64,000 nucleotides of DNA from NCBI GenBank assembly GCA_022822625.1, contig JAJEAV010000026.1, positions 1-64,000 of the forward strand, in the 5' to 3' direction. The DNA comes from Gammaproteobacteria bacterium (GTDB lineage Bacteria; Pseudomonadota; Gammaproteobacteria; Arenicellales; Poriferihabitantaceae). This document shows positions 19,727 through 29,705 of the stretch, one piece after another (within the stretch, counting starts at the first letter, position 1; every line of letters starts with the position of its first letter). The position numbers were made by a program, and so were the translations under genes. The notes below the pieces were generated by a model. That model was given only the letters and a program-made list of their open reading frames with translations, was not told where the DNA came from and did not search any database.

Positions 19727-20884
19727 TTATCTCGATTCAATCAGACGCTTTGGAAGTGTCCCGATGTCGGTAGCAGAAAGAACAGTGATGCACTCCGTTA
19801 CTGGATAGTTGCGGGTGCCGGGATAGATTACAAACAAGTGGTCGAGTTCAAGCAAGGTTGCGGATTTCCTCAACATTGCAGATACCTTCGGTGATTCGCT
19901 GTGCTTGATTTCAAAACCAAATCTGTATCCGCGGTAATGAATCAGTAAATCAATTTCTCCTCCACTGTGAGCACTCCAGAACCATGCAGGTGGATGGTTA
20001 AGGAAACTCAGAATCTGTTCAATAATGAATCCCTCCCATGAAGCTCCAACTTTTGGGTGACGGTACAATTCCTGATCGTCCTGAATATCCAGCAAGGCAT
20101 GAAGCAGTCCAGAATCCCGGAAATATATCTTGGGAGCCTTGACTTGCCGTTTTGCGATGTTTGCATGCCATGGCTGGAGTTGGCGAATCAAGAATACCCC
20201 CGTCAAAATGTCCAGATAGTTGCGCATGGTCTTGTCACCCACGCCGAGTGACCTACCCAGTTCTGATGCATTCCAGACCTGCCCATGCCAATGTGCCAGT
20301 ATATACCAGAATCTCTCAAGTGCCGAGGCTGGAATACGGATACCGAGTTGCGGTATATCTCGTTCGAGAAATGTGCGGATAAAATTCTTGCGCCAGACGA
20401 TGCTGTCATCGTTCGACGATGCCAGAAACGATCGTGGAAATCCTCCTCGATACCATAAATTATTCAAGTGGTCAAAGCCAGATTCCCGAAGGTCGAATCC
20501 AGTAATATCGACAAACTCCATGCGACCTGCAAGACTCTCCGATACCCCCTTTACTATGGAAGGAGAGGCACTGCCGAGAATAAGAAACCGGGTTTCCGAA
20601 GGCTCCCTGTCTGCGAGAACCCGTAGCACTGGAAACAGTTCTGGCATGCGTTGAATCTCGTCAATCACCACGAGACCACTTATTGAACCGAGTACCAGTT
20701 CCGGATTTTCAAGCGCCCTCACGGCAGAACTGGATTCAAGGTCAAATACAGTTGAGACATGATCTTTCGAAAACTGGCGAGCCAGGGTTGTTTTTCCAGC
20801 TTGACGAGGCCCAATCAGTGCGGTAACAGGGGACCGAGCAACAGACTTCTCCAACCGATTCAGGTATTCTTGCCGTGAAATCAT
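19727..20884 (-). CDS. DUF4143-family AAA ATPase, full length
   Basis: ALIGPRQAGKTTLARQF, LVVIDEIQRMPELFPVLR, FLILGSASPSIVK, C-terminal GGEIDLLIHYRGYRFGFEIKHS. Confidence 0.9.
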   Translation of the reverse strand: MISRQEYLNRLEKSVARSPVTALIGPRQAGKTTLARQFSKDHVSTVFDLESSSAVRALENPELVLGSISGLVVIDEIQRMPELFPVLRVLADREPSETRFLILGSASPSIVKGVSESLAGRMEFVDITGFDLRESGFDHLNNLWYRGGFPRSFLASSNDDSIVWRKNFIRTFLERDIPQLGIRIPASALERFWYILAHWHGQVWNASELGRSLGVGDKTMRNYLDILTGVFLIRQLQPWHANIAKRQVKAPKIYFRDSGLLHALLDIQDDQELYRHPKVGASWEGFIIEQILSFLNHPPAWFWSAHSGGEIDLLIHYRGYRFGFEIKHSESPKVSAMLRKSATLLELDHLFVIYPGTRNYPVTECITVLSATDIGTLPKRLIESR

Positions 20885-20892
20885 GATTATCT

Positions 20893-20947
20893 ATCAAAAA
20901 AGTTTGATATTTCGTATATTATATCCGAAATATCAAACTTTTTTGAT
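20893..20947. repeat. Perfect 22-bp inverted repeat (11-nt spacer) immediately upstream of the DUF4143 ATPase start
   Basis: ATCAAAAAAGTTTGATATTTCG (20893-20914) - TATATTATATC - CGAAATATCAAACTTTTTTGAT (20926-20947). The minus-strand spacer contains TATAAT. Confidence 0.95.
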
Positions 20948-21192
20948 CTGTTGCTGTCAGAAAAAGGATCTATGGGTAAAATTTGCAAACTATCTGATGA
21001 GCGTTGGTCATCCGTCTCTTAGAACATCCGCCAAGGCACCTATCCCTCCAGCGTACGGCTCTTGAGAACATGAGGGGAATGGATGATCGGAACGTCATCA
21101 CCCCGCCATCGTTGAATCGAGCCTTGGGTCTTGACCGGAACCACCACCATCCGCCCCCGGGCAACAAGGCAGAGTAGGCAGCAGGCCGATGG

Positions 21193-21999
21193 CTATTTGC
21201 CTTTCCAGTCCGGCTTCCTCTTTTCCGAGAATGCTCTCCCGCCTTCCATGAAATCTTCCGAACGAAGCATGCTTTGATAGATGGGGAAGTCTGGATTTCC
21301 AGGTTTAGTAGCAGCGAAAGCATCTCGGATCGGCATCTCATTGATTCTTGGTACTACTTCCTTGAGAGCCTGTAGTGCAAGCGGTGCTCCCTGGGCAATG
21401 ACTTTTGCAAGCTCTCTGGCCCTCGGAAGCAGTTCAGCTTTAGGCAGAATCTCGTGAACCAGCCCCCAGTGCTTTGCTTCTTCCGCATCCATACGACGAC
21501 CCGTGTATAGCAGTTCCATGGCGACGTTGTAGGGCAGCTTGCGCGGCAAATGTTGAATTCCTCCCACATCCGGCAGGAATCCGCGCTGCATCTCGGGAAA
21601 GAAGAACTCGGAATCTTCTCTGCACAAGATCAGATCGCATGCGAGTGCGATCTCGAATCCTCCGCCTACCGCGATACCGTTGATCGCAGCGATTACCGGT
21701 TTGCAAAGGTCCCAGTACTCGGTGATTCCGGCGAATCCACCGGGGCAATCCAGCGCATCGGCCAGTGCCGCTTCGTTCGATTCCATGGAAGCTAATTCCT
21801 TGAGGTCCCATCCTGCACAGAAAATTCTTCCGTCACCACCGGTGATGATTCCGCACAGCAGGCTGTTATCATTCTGCAAGATCTCCAGAGCTGCATGAAT
21901 ATCTCGCGAAACCGAGTTGGTGATGGCATTTGCAGGAGGGCAGTCGAGGGTGATTTCAATTACATTTTCATGGATTTCCACTTTGACTTCTTGATTCAT
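21193..21999 (-). CDS. Enoyl-CoA hydratase/isomerase family protein (CaiD-like)
   Basis: CGIITGGDGRIFCAGWDLKELA; KPVIAAINGIAVGGGFEIALACDLILC. Confidence 0.88.
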   Translation of the reverse strand: MNQEVKVEIHENVIEITLDCPPANAITNSVSRDIHAALEILQNDNSLLCGIITGGDGRIFCAGWDLKELASMESNEAALADALDCPGGFAGITEYWDLCKPVIAAINGIAVGGGFEIALACDLILCREDSEFFFPEMQRGFLPDVGGIQHLPRKLPYNVAMELLYTGRRMDAEEAKHWGLVHEILPKAELLPRARELAKVIAQGAPLALQALKEVVPRINEMPIRDAFAATKPGNPDFPIYQSMLRSEDFMEGGRAFSEKRKPDWKGK

Positions 22000-22027
22000 C
22001 AGTATTTACTCCCAGAGCGATATATCG

Positions 22028-24166
22028 ATGTCAAATTTAACTGATAAACCTTATCCAATTCCAGTGCAGATTTCTGATTTTTTCGATTGCGGGCACTGGT
22101 TCGACAGAATGCTGTCACCGGCTTCGATCGCTATTGTCGGAGCGTCAGACAGGCCGGGTCGTCCGGGAAACATGGTGCAGAGAGTGCTCCAGGCGCACGG
22201 CTTTGCGGGCGATATATGGCCTGTCAATCCGAATCATGACCGCATCGGAGAGCTTGTGTGCTATCCCGACTTGTCGGAACTGCCGTCCGCTCCTGATCTA
22301 GTGGTTGTGGTGGTCAATAGCAGCCGTGTCGAAGTCGCGGTTCAAGTAGCGATTGATATCGGATCCGGAGGCATTGTCATCTTCTCGAACAACTTCATTG
22401 AGCAGGATGTCGTACCACCCCTGCTGGAGCGCCTGAAGACCTTGTGCCGCAATGCCGACATCCCGGTTTGTGGCGGCAATGGCATGGGATTTTACAATTA
22501 CGATTCTCATGCCTTGGTAAGTTTTGACTCCCCTCCGGAGCGTCCCTCCGGTTATATCTCACTGATTGCTCATTCCGGTTCGGTGATGACCTATCTCGCG
22601 AACACGGACCCGCGCCTGATGTTCAATTTGGTAGTGTCTCCGGGGCAGGAAATTCATGGCACCGTTGCCGACTACATCCAGTATGCCCTGCATATGCCGA
22701 GTACCCGGGTTATTGCGGTGTTCATAGAAACGATTCGCGACCCGGAAGGTTTTGTGCTGGCTCTCTCGAAAGCCCGGGAAATTAGGATTTCGGTAGTGAT
22801 TGTCAAAGTCGGAGCGACCGAACAGAGTGCTCGCATGGCCGCCAGTCACTCGGGAGCGATAGCTGGAGACGACAACGTTTTTCAGGCGATCTGCGACCGA
22901 TACGGAGCAATTCGGGTTCGGGACATCGATGAACTGGCGGCAACCGCTCTATTGTTCTCTCAGAAACACAGGCCAGGTTCAGGAGGATTGTCGAGTCTTC
23001 TCGATTCAGGAGGGCTGAGAGAACAGATGGTAGACCTCGCATCCGATTTCGGCGTGACGTTTACCCGGCTTTCCGAATCGTCTCGGAATCAACTGGCCAG
23101 TATTCTTGAGTACGGACTGATTCCAGACAACCCGGTTGATGCCATGGGTTCAATCAGCGCAGATGTAGCGGAGACATATTCGCAGTGCCTGGACATTCTT
23201 GGAAACGATCCTGGTACAGCCATGCTCTCTCTCGAATTCGAGTTCAGAGACGGTTTCAGTCACTACCCATCCCTTCTCGAAGTTGCAAAGAAGTGGAGAA
23301 ATAAATCTGACCAGTCGTTTATTGTGATCAATAGCACCTCTCGAGCTGACAACAACCAAAAGGCACTTGAACTGGGGCGTTGCGGTATTCCGGTCATCAA
23401 CGGAATCTCTCTGGCTCTGGCCGCAATCGGCAATGCTTTCCGTTACCGTGACCATCGGATGTACCCGCTTGCGGACATTCCATCAATTCCTGAAACAGCC
23501 CAGTATCACGAGGCGAATATCCTGAGAAAAGGAAATATAGAAGAAGCCGAGACCCTCTTAATGCTGTCGGATTTCGGCCTTCCGGTCGTAGAGTTCCGGT
23601 TAGTGAAAAATACCCGACAGGTTCTGGAGGCGGCCGAAGAATTAGGGTATCCAGTCGTTCTCAAGTCGGCCCGGCCCGGATTGCTCCACAAATCCGAAGT
23701 AATGGGGGTCATAACGAGCATCCAGAACCGGAGCGGATTGCTCGACGCTTACAGGGAATTGTCTGCCCGCTTGGGTGATGAGGTTATCGTAGCCGCAATG
23801 CTAGGCGATGGTGTCGAGCTAGGTTTCGGCATGGTCAATGATCGGCAGTTTGGTCCTGTCGTGATGGTTTCGGCTGGCGGAACTCACATAGAGTTGTTCG
23901 ACGACAGGCGGTTCATCAAGGCACCTTTTTCAACCGAAGAAGCATGGCATCACATCCAGAGCCTCAAGATTTGCGGGCTCCTCGAAGGTTGTTGGGGGCG
24001 AGTTCCATGCAGGATGGATCTGGCGGCAACAGCACTTTCGCGGTTCTCGGAAGTGGCCTCCACACTCAAGGATTGCGTGCTGGAAATGGATGCGAATCCC
24101 GTCATCGTAACCCCGCACGATTGCCGGGTCGCTGATGCGATGGTCGTTGGCATGGATGGCGGATAG
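22028..24166 (+). CDS. Acetate-CoA ligase (NDP-forming)/acyl-CoA synthetase family protein
   Basis: MLSPASIAIVGASDRPGRPGNMVQR, GSGGIVIFSNNFIEQD, C-terminal ATP-grasp GYPVVLKSARPGLLHKSEVMGV. An alternative start is ATG 22109. Confidence 0.88.
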   Translation: MSNLTDKPYPIPVQISDFFDCGHWFDRMLSPASIAIVGASDRPGRPGNMVQRVLQAHGFAGDIWPVNPNHDRIGELVCYPDLSELPSAPDLVVVVVNSSRVEVAVQVAIDIGSGGIVIFSNNFIEQDVVPPLLERLKTLCRNADIPVCGGNGMGFYNYDSHALVSFDSPPERPSGYISLIAHSGSVMTYLANTDPRLMFNLVVSPGQEIHGTVADYIQYALHMPSTRVIAVFIETIRDPEGFVLALSKAREIRISVVIVKVGATEQSARMAASHSGAIAGDDNVFQAICDRYGAIRVRDIDELAATALLFSQKHRPGSGGLSSLLDSGGLREQMVDLASDFGVTFTRLSESSRNQLASILEYGLIPDNPVDAMGSISADVAETYSQCLDILGNDPGTAMLSLEFEFRDGFSHYPSLLEVAKKWRNKSDQSFIVINSTSRADNNQKALELGRCGIPVINGISLALAAIGNAFRYRDHRMYPLADIPSIPETAQYHEANILRKGNIEEAETLLMLSDFGLPVVEFRLVKNTRQVLEAAEELGYPVVLKSARPGLLHKSEVMGVITSIQNRSGLLDAYRELSARLGDEVIVAAMLGDGVELGFGMVNDRQFGPVVMVSAGGTHIELFDDRRFIKAPFSTEEAWHHIQSLKICGLLEGCWGRVPCRMDLAATALSRFSEVASTLKDCVLEMDANPVIVTPHDCRVADAMVVGMDGG

Positions 24167-24833
24167 ATTTGCTGTTTCGGAGTTCAGGTATGCAAGCCAG
24201 AGATAGAGACTGTTGCCGATTCCCTATGGTCAGCGGGCGGTTGCGTCTTTCTACGCCCCATCAAGGCGTTACGAAACAAGCCACAGAACAAACTAAGATG
24301 GTACAATTCATCTTGATGCGGCCTCAAGCACTTTTGCACTTTTGACCATAACTCGATACGTTTATTGATAAAGTCCAAGAATTGCCGGGGGCATGGCTCA
24401 GGGTGATACCCAAGAATAAGTATTGGCTAGTGTCACGATGTTATCGCATTATGGTTGATACGTAGCGAATACGGTTCCTGACTCCATATGGTGCAGTCTG
24501 ATATATGCCTGGAAATACTTTCATGGAGAATATCAATAGATTTATAAGGTCTCGGTAAAAACTTCTTGAATTAATGAGATTTTATAACGTTGTTCGCTTC
24601 AAGATACTTCATATTGTATTGATTCTGGCTTATACGGCAGATAATTTCTAATTTCTTTATTACTGGGTAAATCGGCATCGTTCAGTTTGATTGGTTTCTC
24701 ATTCTTGTTGTCCATTCCGAAGTGGATTGCGACATGAAAACGGTGAATTAGATTTACAGTCAATCCATTTCCTCTACAGGAATGACGACCGATCCGATTG
24801 CCTTGATTTCATTTGTACTGAGTAAACCTGAAC

Positions 24834-26657
24834 ATGCCTGAAAAATCGGTCATTTCCGATATATCACAAATTCGTAATTTCTCGATCATTGCCCATGTAG
24901 ATCATGGCAAATCGACTCTTGCCGACCGTTTTATCCAGAAATGCGGCGCTCTGGAGAACAGGGAAATGAAGGAACAGGTACTGGATTCGATGGAACTCGA
25001 GCGTGAGAGGGGAATCACCATCAAGGCCCAGAGTGTTACCTTGTTCTACGAAGCAAAAAACGGCAAGCAATACCAGTTGAACATGATCGACACTCCAGGC
25101 CATGTCGATTTTTCATATGAAGTGTCCAGATCATTAAGTGCCTGCGAAGGGGCCCTTTTGGTAGTGGATGCCGCCCAGGGAGTTGAAGCACAGACTGTTG
25201 CAAATTGCTATACCGCTGTTGATCGCGGGCTCGAAGTCATTCCGGTCTTGAATAAAATTGACTTGCCTTCCGCTGAACCGAATCGGGTACTTTCGGAAAT
25301 CGAAGATGTAATCGGGATTGACTGCACAGGAGCAATCGAGGTCAGTGCCAAGACTGGACAAGGGGTTGAAGAAGTTCTCGAACAAATTGTGCAGTACATG
25401 CCATCCCCGCCTGATAACCAGGAATTGCCATTGCGGGCTCTGGTCCTCGATTCCTGGTTCGATAACTACCTTGGAGTAGTCTCATTAGTCAGGATTGTAG
25501 ACGGAGTCCTGCCTTCCGGAAAAACCCGCATCACGATAATGTCAACCGGTCGAGAATACCAACTGGAAAAAGTCGGCATATTTACCCCGAAACCTGTTGA
25601 AGTTGAAAAACTCTCAACCGGCAATGTTGGATATGTCATGGCTGGATTGAAAGATATTCACTCGGCAAGAGTCGGGGATACCATAACCCTGGCTCACAAT
25701 ATGGCATCAGAACCGCTGCCCGGTTTCAAGGAAGTCAAGTCAACCGTATTTGCTGGACTCTACCCAGTCAATAATGCCGACTTCGATTCGTTTCGAACTG
25801 CTCTCGAAAAACTCAGCCTGAACGATGCATCTCTGTCTTATGAACCAGAGACCTCACAGGCGCTTGGCTTTGGTTTTCGATGCGGATTTCTTGGGATGTT
25901 GCATATGGAAATCATCCAGGAACGACTCGAACGGGAATATCAGATTGAATTGATTACTACAGCCCCGACCGTGGTCTACGAAATTCATATGAAAAACGGC
26001 ACGGTTGTCGAGATCGATAATCCATCCAGACTCCCGGATCTTTCACGTGTCGACTTCATCAGGGAGCCCTATATCCTTGCTCATATACTCATTCCCTACG
26101 ATTATGTGGGTGCTGTCATGGGTCTCTGTGTAGAACGCCGTGGAGTTCAGAAAAACATTCATTATCACGGACGCCAGGTGATGCTGGATTTTGAAATTCC
26201 GCTGACCGAAGTTGTTGTGGATTTCTTTGATAGGTTAAAATCCGTAACCCAAGGCTATGGGTCACTCGATTATGACTTCATTGAAAGTCGTCCAGCCGAC
26301 ATGGTCAAGGTAGATATTCTGATTAATGGAGATAGGGTAGATCCATTAGCGATTCTGGTTCATAAGGAGCAAAGCCAGTACAGGGCTCGAGAACTGGTTG
26401 CGAGAATGAAGAAACTGATCCCGAGGCAAATGTTTGATGTAGCCATTCAGGCCGCCATAGGTTCGAGAATCATTTCTCGGGAAACTGTAAAGGCCATGAG
26501 GAAGAATGTAACCGCAAAATGCTATGGTGGCGATGTGACCAGAAAACGCAAACTGCTGGAAAAGCAAAAAGCCGGAAAAAAAAGAATGAAGCAGATCGGG
26601 TCTGTACAAATCCCACAAGAAGCCTTTCTCTCGGTTCTCAAGGTTGACCGTGCCTAA
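24834..26657 (+). CDS. lepA: Elongation factor 4 (LepA)
   Basis: [61 protein letters not shown]. Confidence 0.98.
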   Translation: MPEKSVISDISQIRNFSIIAHVDHGKSTLADRFIQKCGALENREMKEQVLDSMELERERGITIKAQSVTLFYEAKNGKQYQLNMIDTPGHVDFSYEVSRSLSACEGALLVVDAAQGVEAQTVANCYTAVDRGLEVIPVLNKIDLPSAEPNRVLSEIEDVIGIDCTGAIEVSAKTGQGVEEVLEQIVQYMPSPPDNQELPLRALVLDSWFDNYLGVVSLVRIVDGVLPSGKTRITIMSTGREYQLEKVGIFTPKPVEVEKLSTGNVGYVMAGLKDIHSARVGDTITLAHNMASEPLPGFKEVKSTVFAGLYPVNNADFDSFRTALEKLSLNDASLSYEPETSQALGFGFRCGFLGMLHMEIIQERLEREYQIELITTAPTVVYEIHMKNGTVVEIDNPSRLPDLSRVDFIREPYILAHILIPYDYVGAVMGLCVERRGVQKNIHYHGRQVMLDFEIPLTEVVVDFFDRLKSVTQGYGSLDYDFIESRPADMVKVDILINGDRVDPLAILVHKEQSQYRARELVARMKKLIPRQMFDVAIQAAIGSRIISRETVKAMRKNVTAKCYGGDVTRKRKLLEKQKAGKKRMKQIGSVQIPQEAFLSVLKVDRA

Positions 26658-26715
26658 TAGCCATGCGTCAAATGTACCCGGCTGTCGGTAATTTCAAAAA
26701 ACGAAAATAGCAATT

Positions 26716-27507
26716 ATGGATTTATCCCAGATATTTCTAATCGCACTAGGTGTAACCGGTGGGATTATCGTATTACACAAGATATACAGGATCTGGACGA
26801 AAATTCGAGGAAGAGACCGTTACATGGATGCTCCAAGACTGCCTCGTATCGTTGACTACTCGAGATCTTTTTTCCCAATCATCCTGATTGTATTCTTGCT
26901 GCGATCATTTGTGATGGAACCGTTCAGAATTCCATCCGGGTCCATGTTGCCCAATCTACATGTTGGTGATTTTATTCTTGTCAATAAATATACTTACGGC
27001 TTGCGAGTGCCAGTGACCCATAAAAAGTTCAAGAGTTTGGGCAGCCCGGATCGTGGTGATGTCATGGTATTTCGATATCCGGTGGATCCCAATCTTAACT
27101 TTATCAAGCGTGTTGTCGCATTACCTGGAGACGAGTTGTCTTACGTCAACAAACGATTGTCCATTAATGGTGTAGAGGTTACGACCAGCTCAGAAGACAG
27201 GTTTTATCCAGATAAAAATACCAGTCATGATTATCCTCTTGATCAGTTTCTTGAAACGATTGATACCGAGAAGCACCTGATTGTGATCGATGCCAATCGT
27301 GGATCACGGGATTTGGAGCGGGTAATTGTGCCGGAAGGCCATTATTTCGTTATGGGTGACAACCGTGATCATAGCAATGATAGCCGATATTGGAGATTTG
27401 TGCCTGAGGATCATATCGTTGGAAAAGCCTTTATGATCTGGTTCAGCTGGAAGGGGTCAGAAAACGGTTGGATAGACTGGAGTCGTATTGGAAACCCTAT
27501 TGATTAG
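26716..27507 (+). CDS. lepB: Signal peptidase I
   Basis: MEPFRIPSGSMLPNLHVGDFILVNKYTYGLR; FVMGDNRDHSNDSRYW. Confidence 0.97.
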   Translation: MDLSQIFLIALGVTGGIIVLHKIYRIWTKIRGRDRYMDAPRLPRIVDYSRSFFPIILIVFLLRSFVMEPFRIPSGSMLPNLHVGDFILVNKYTYGLRVPVTHKKFKSLGSPDRGDVMVFRYPVDPNLNFIKRVVALPGDELSYVNKRLSINGVEVTTSSEDRFYPDKNTSHDYPLDQFLETIDTEKHLIVIDANRGSRDLERVIVPEGHYFVMGDNRDHSNDSRYWRFVPEDHIVGKAFMIWFSWKGSENGWIDWSRIGNPID

Positions 27508-27536
27508 CGAATTGCTGGATGCAGATAGGCAGATGG

Positions 27537-29672
27537 TCAGGTTGTCAGTTTTCGGTAAATATCTGCAACCCTGAGTGGGAGTTTTCTTATCTCATCAATC
27601 ACCACATAGTTGGCCGGTCCATACAGGTGGGGCAGATAATCAACGGCATCCCTGTCAATCGTGATGCAAAAGGGATGAATACCGCTATGCCGTATTTCAA
27701 ACAGTGCCTGTCGAGTGTCCTCAATTCCGTACTCTCCTTGGTATCCGTCGTAATCGTCAGGCTTGCCGTCGGAAAGGGTTATCAGCACACGTGTTCTGGC
27801 TTCAACCGTATTCAAGATGCTGCCGAGATGGCGAATCACAACCCCCATTCGCGTATAGTCTTGTGGCCTTAACCCGCTTATCCGGGCTTCAATCTCCTTG
27901 TTGTACCTCTCGTCAAATGTCTTGATCCTGTAGACCTCACAGCGGTTGCGGGTCATTCCGGAGAATCCGAATATTGCATATTGATCTCCCAGAATCTCCA
28001 GGGCCTGGCACAGCAGCAGCAGACTCTCACGTTCGGCTTCATTGATCCAGCCCTTGGTAGAGCCACTCATATCAACCATGAACGCGACCGCTAGATTGCG
28101 TTCCTGTTTTCTCATTAGAGAATACAGACGGTCGGACATTTCCACTCCGGTTAACATGTCTGATCTTGCGGTTATCACTGCATCCAGGTCGATTTCGTCA
28201 CCAAAAGATTGAGCCTTTAGGAACTTGTTTTCGCCTCTTAGGGCTTCAAAGTGTCTTTTGATATCGCTCACGAGGTGACGATACTTTTCCATGGTAGTAG
28301 CAGCAAAGTCGTCATAGACCGCACTGACCTCTTGTTCAGTCAGAATACACCAGTTTTTTCGATAGCATTGTCTTCGAAAATCCCACTCATCATAGTAAAA
28401 GACATTTCCCTGATCCGGGGCTGTTGATGTACCCAATGACATGCTTTCACCGGATTTGGGATGATCGACATGCTGGTCACTGCCCTTCATGTCGAGCCAC
28501 TCCGGCGGAATGGAATCGATATCCTGATGGATCGAGGAGAGCAGTTGTTCGAGATCATCCGGCAGAGGAACCGACTCCCCATCCATGGTAAATTCTGGGT
28601 TGCCGAATTCATCCATCACCGCTTGTAGTTCCCGGGTATCCGTACCCTCTGAAATTTCATCCGATTGCGATTGATCCAGAAGGGATTCGGCAAGCTCGGA
28701 CAGACTCTTCTTGAGCATCATGCGATCAATTTCAAGTCGATTCTCAATCGCATCTCTCGCAGATTCCAGGCTCATTTCACCCTGATAGGGAAAAGGGTCA
28801 GGCCAGGGTTGCTGAAGCATATAGAGTTTCGATGTTGCATCGAGTGAATCAATGACGGTTGCATCCTCCTGCTGCAAGTGCTGAATTATTGCCTGCCAGG
28901 TTGCATCATGAATTTCGGGAGTAGGGTAGAGGCCATGCTGTTCTCTCGCAAGTCCGGGCAGCTCCCGTTCTATGCAGGCGTTCAAACGAAAGGTCTCAAG
29001 CAGATTGAAGAGACGGAGGGCACGGCCATTGTCTTCATACTCAGACAGTATTTCATGCAGATGGGGAGAATCAGGACCAGGTCTCCTGAAGGTGCCGAAC
29101 CAGGTTTGTGCCCAAAGATGTACAGTCAGAGTCTTGTAGAAGGTGTAATTGAGTTGGTAATCATTGAAGCGGTTGACTTTGGCTGGCAGATACAGGTTTC
29201 GGGTATCGGTGAAGATTTTGGAGCTGGCCTGGATAGCCATTTCTCGCCCGGACAAGCCCCGCACGAAGATATCCAGAATATGCTTTACTTCCTCAAGCTT
29301 GACCGTGATGTTGTTAAGTCGATATTCCCTGGCAAACCCTTCAATCTGGCCAAGTACGGAACTACCGGGGTACAACCCTTCACGATCATAAACATCCATG
29401 GCTTCCAATAGCCATTGTCGAGTACCTTCGGTGCCCATCAGCTTGATTGCCAAAGGTGCTTTACTGATAAACTGAAAGGCCATTTCGGCATTCGACTTGC
29501 TTATGGCATTGGTCCAGTCAAGACAGAATATCTGATCAGGATGATCGAGCAGAAGCAATCCTCTTGTTGGTTCTTCAGAGGTTCTTCGAGTAGAGAGAAC
29601 CGGTTCGAGATAAGTATCGAGCAACGAGCCGATTTGGGTTGCAGTCAGTGGGAGTGGGGTCTTGCTATCCAA
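27537..29672 (-). CDS. NorD/CbbO-like von Willebrand factor A domain protein
   Basis: C-terminal vWA domain: VAFMVDMSGSTKGWINEAERESLLLLCQALEILGDQYAIFGFSG...VLITLSDGKPDDYDGYQGEYGIEDTRQALFE. Confidence 0.82.
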   Translation of the reverse strand: MDSKTPLPLTATQIGSLLDTYLEPVLSTRRTSEEPTRGLLLLDHPDQIFCLDWTNAISKSNAEMAFQFISKAPLAIKLMGTEGTRQWLLEAMDVYDREGLYPGSSVLGQIEGFAREYRLNNITVKLEEVKHILDIFVRGLSGREMAIQASSKIFTDTRNLYLPAKVNRFNDYQLNYTFYKTLTVHLWAQTWFGTFRRPGPDSPHLHEILSEYEDNGRALRLFNLLETFRLNACIERELPGLAREQHGLYPTPEIHDATWQAIIQHLQQEDATVIDSLDATSKLYMLQQPWPDPFPYQGEMSLESARDAIENRLEIDRMMLKKSLSELAESLLDQSQSDEISEGTDTRELQAVMDEFGNPEFTMDGESVPLPDDLEQLLSSIHQDIDSIPPEWLDMKGSDQHVDHPKSGESMSLGTSTAPDQGNVFYYDEWDFRRQCYRKNWCILTEQEVSAVYDDFAATTMEKYRHLVSDIKRHFEALRGENKFLKAQSFGDEIDLDAVITARSDMLTGVEMSDRLYSLMRKQERNLAVAFMVDMSGSTKGWINEAERESLLLLCQALEILGDQYAIFGFSGMTRNRCEVYRIKTFDERYNKEIEARISGLRPQDYTRMGVVIRHLGSILNTVEARTRVLITLSDGKPDDYDGYQGEYGIEDTRQALFEIRHSGIHPFCITIDRDAVDYLPHLYGPANYVVIDEIRKLPLRVADIYRKLTT

Positions 29673-29705
29673 GTAAATAACCAGTCTGTAGACGAGCCAT
29701 GAAGA

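Noticed and set aside
24184-24378. 64-aa minus-strand ORF between the acyl-CoA synthetase and lepA as a transposase remnant
   Set aside because: No transposase motif recognised, no terminal inverted repeats or target duplications visible.
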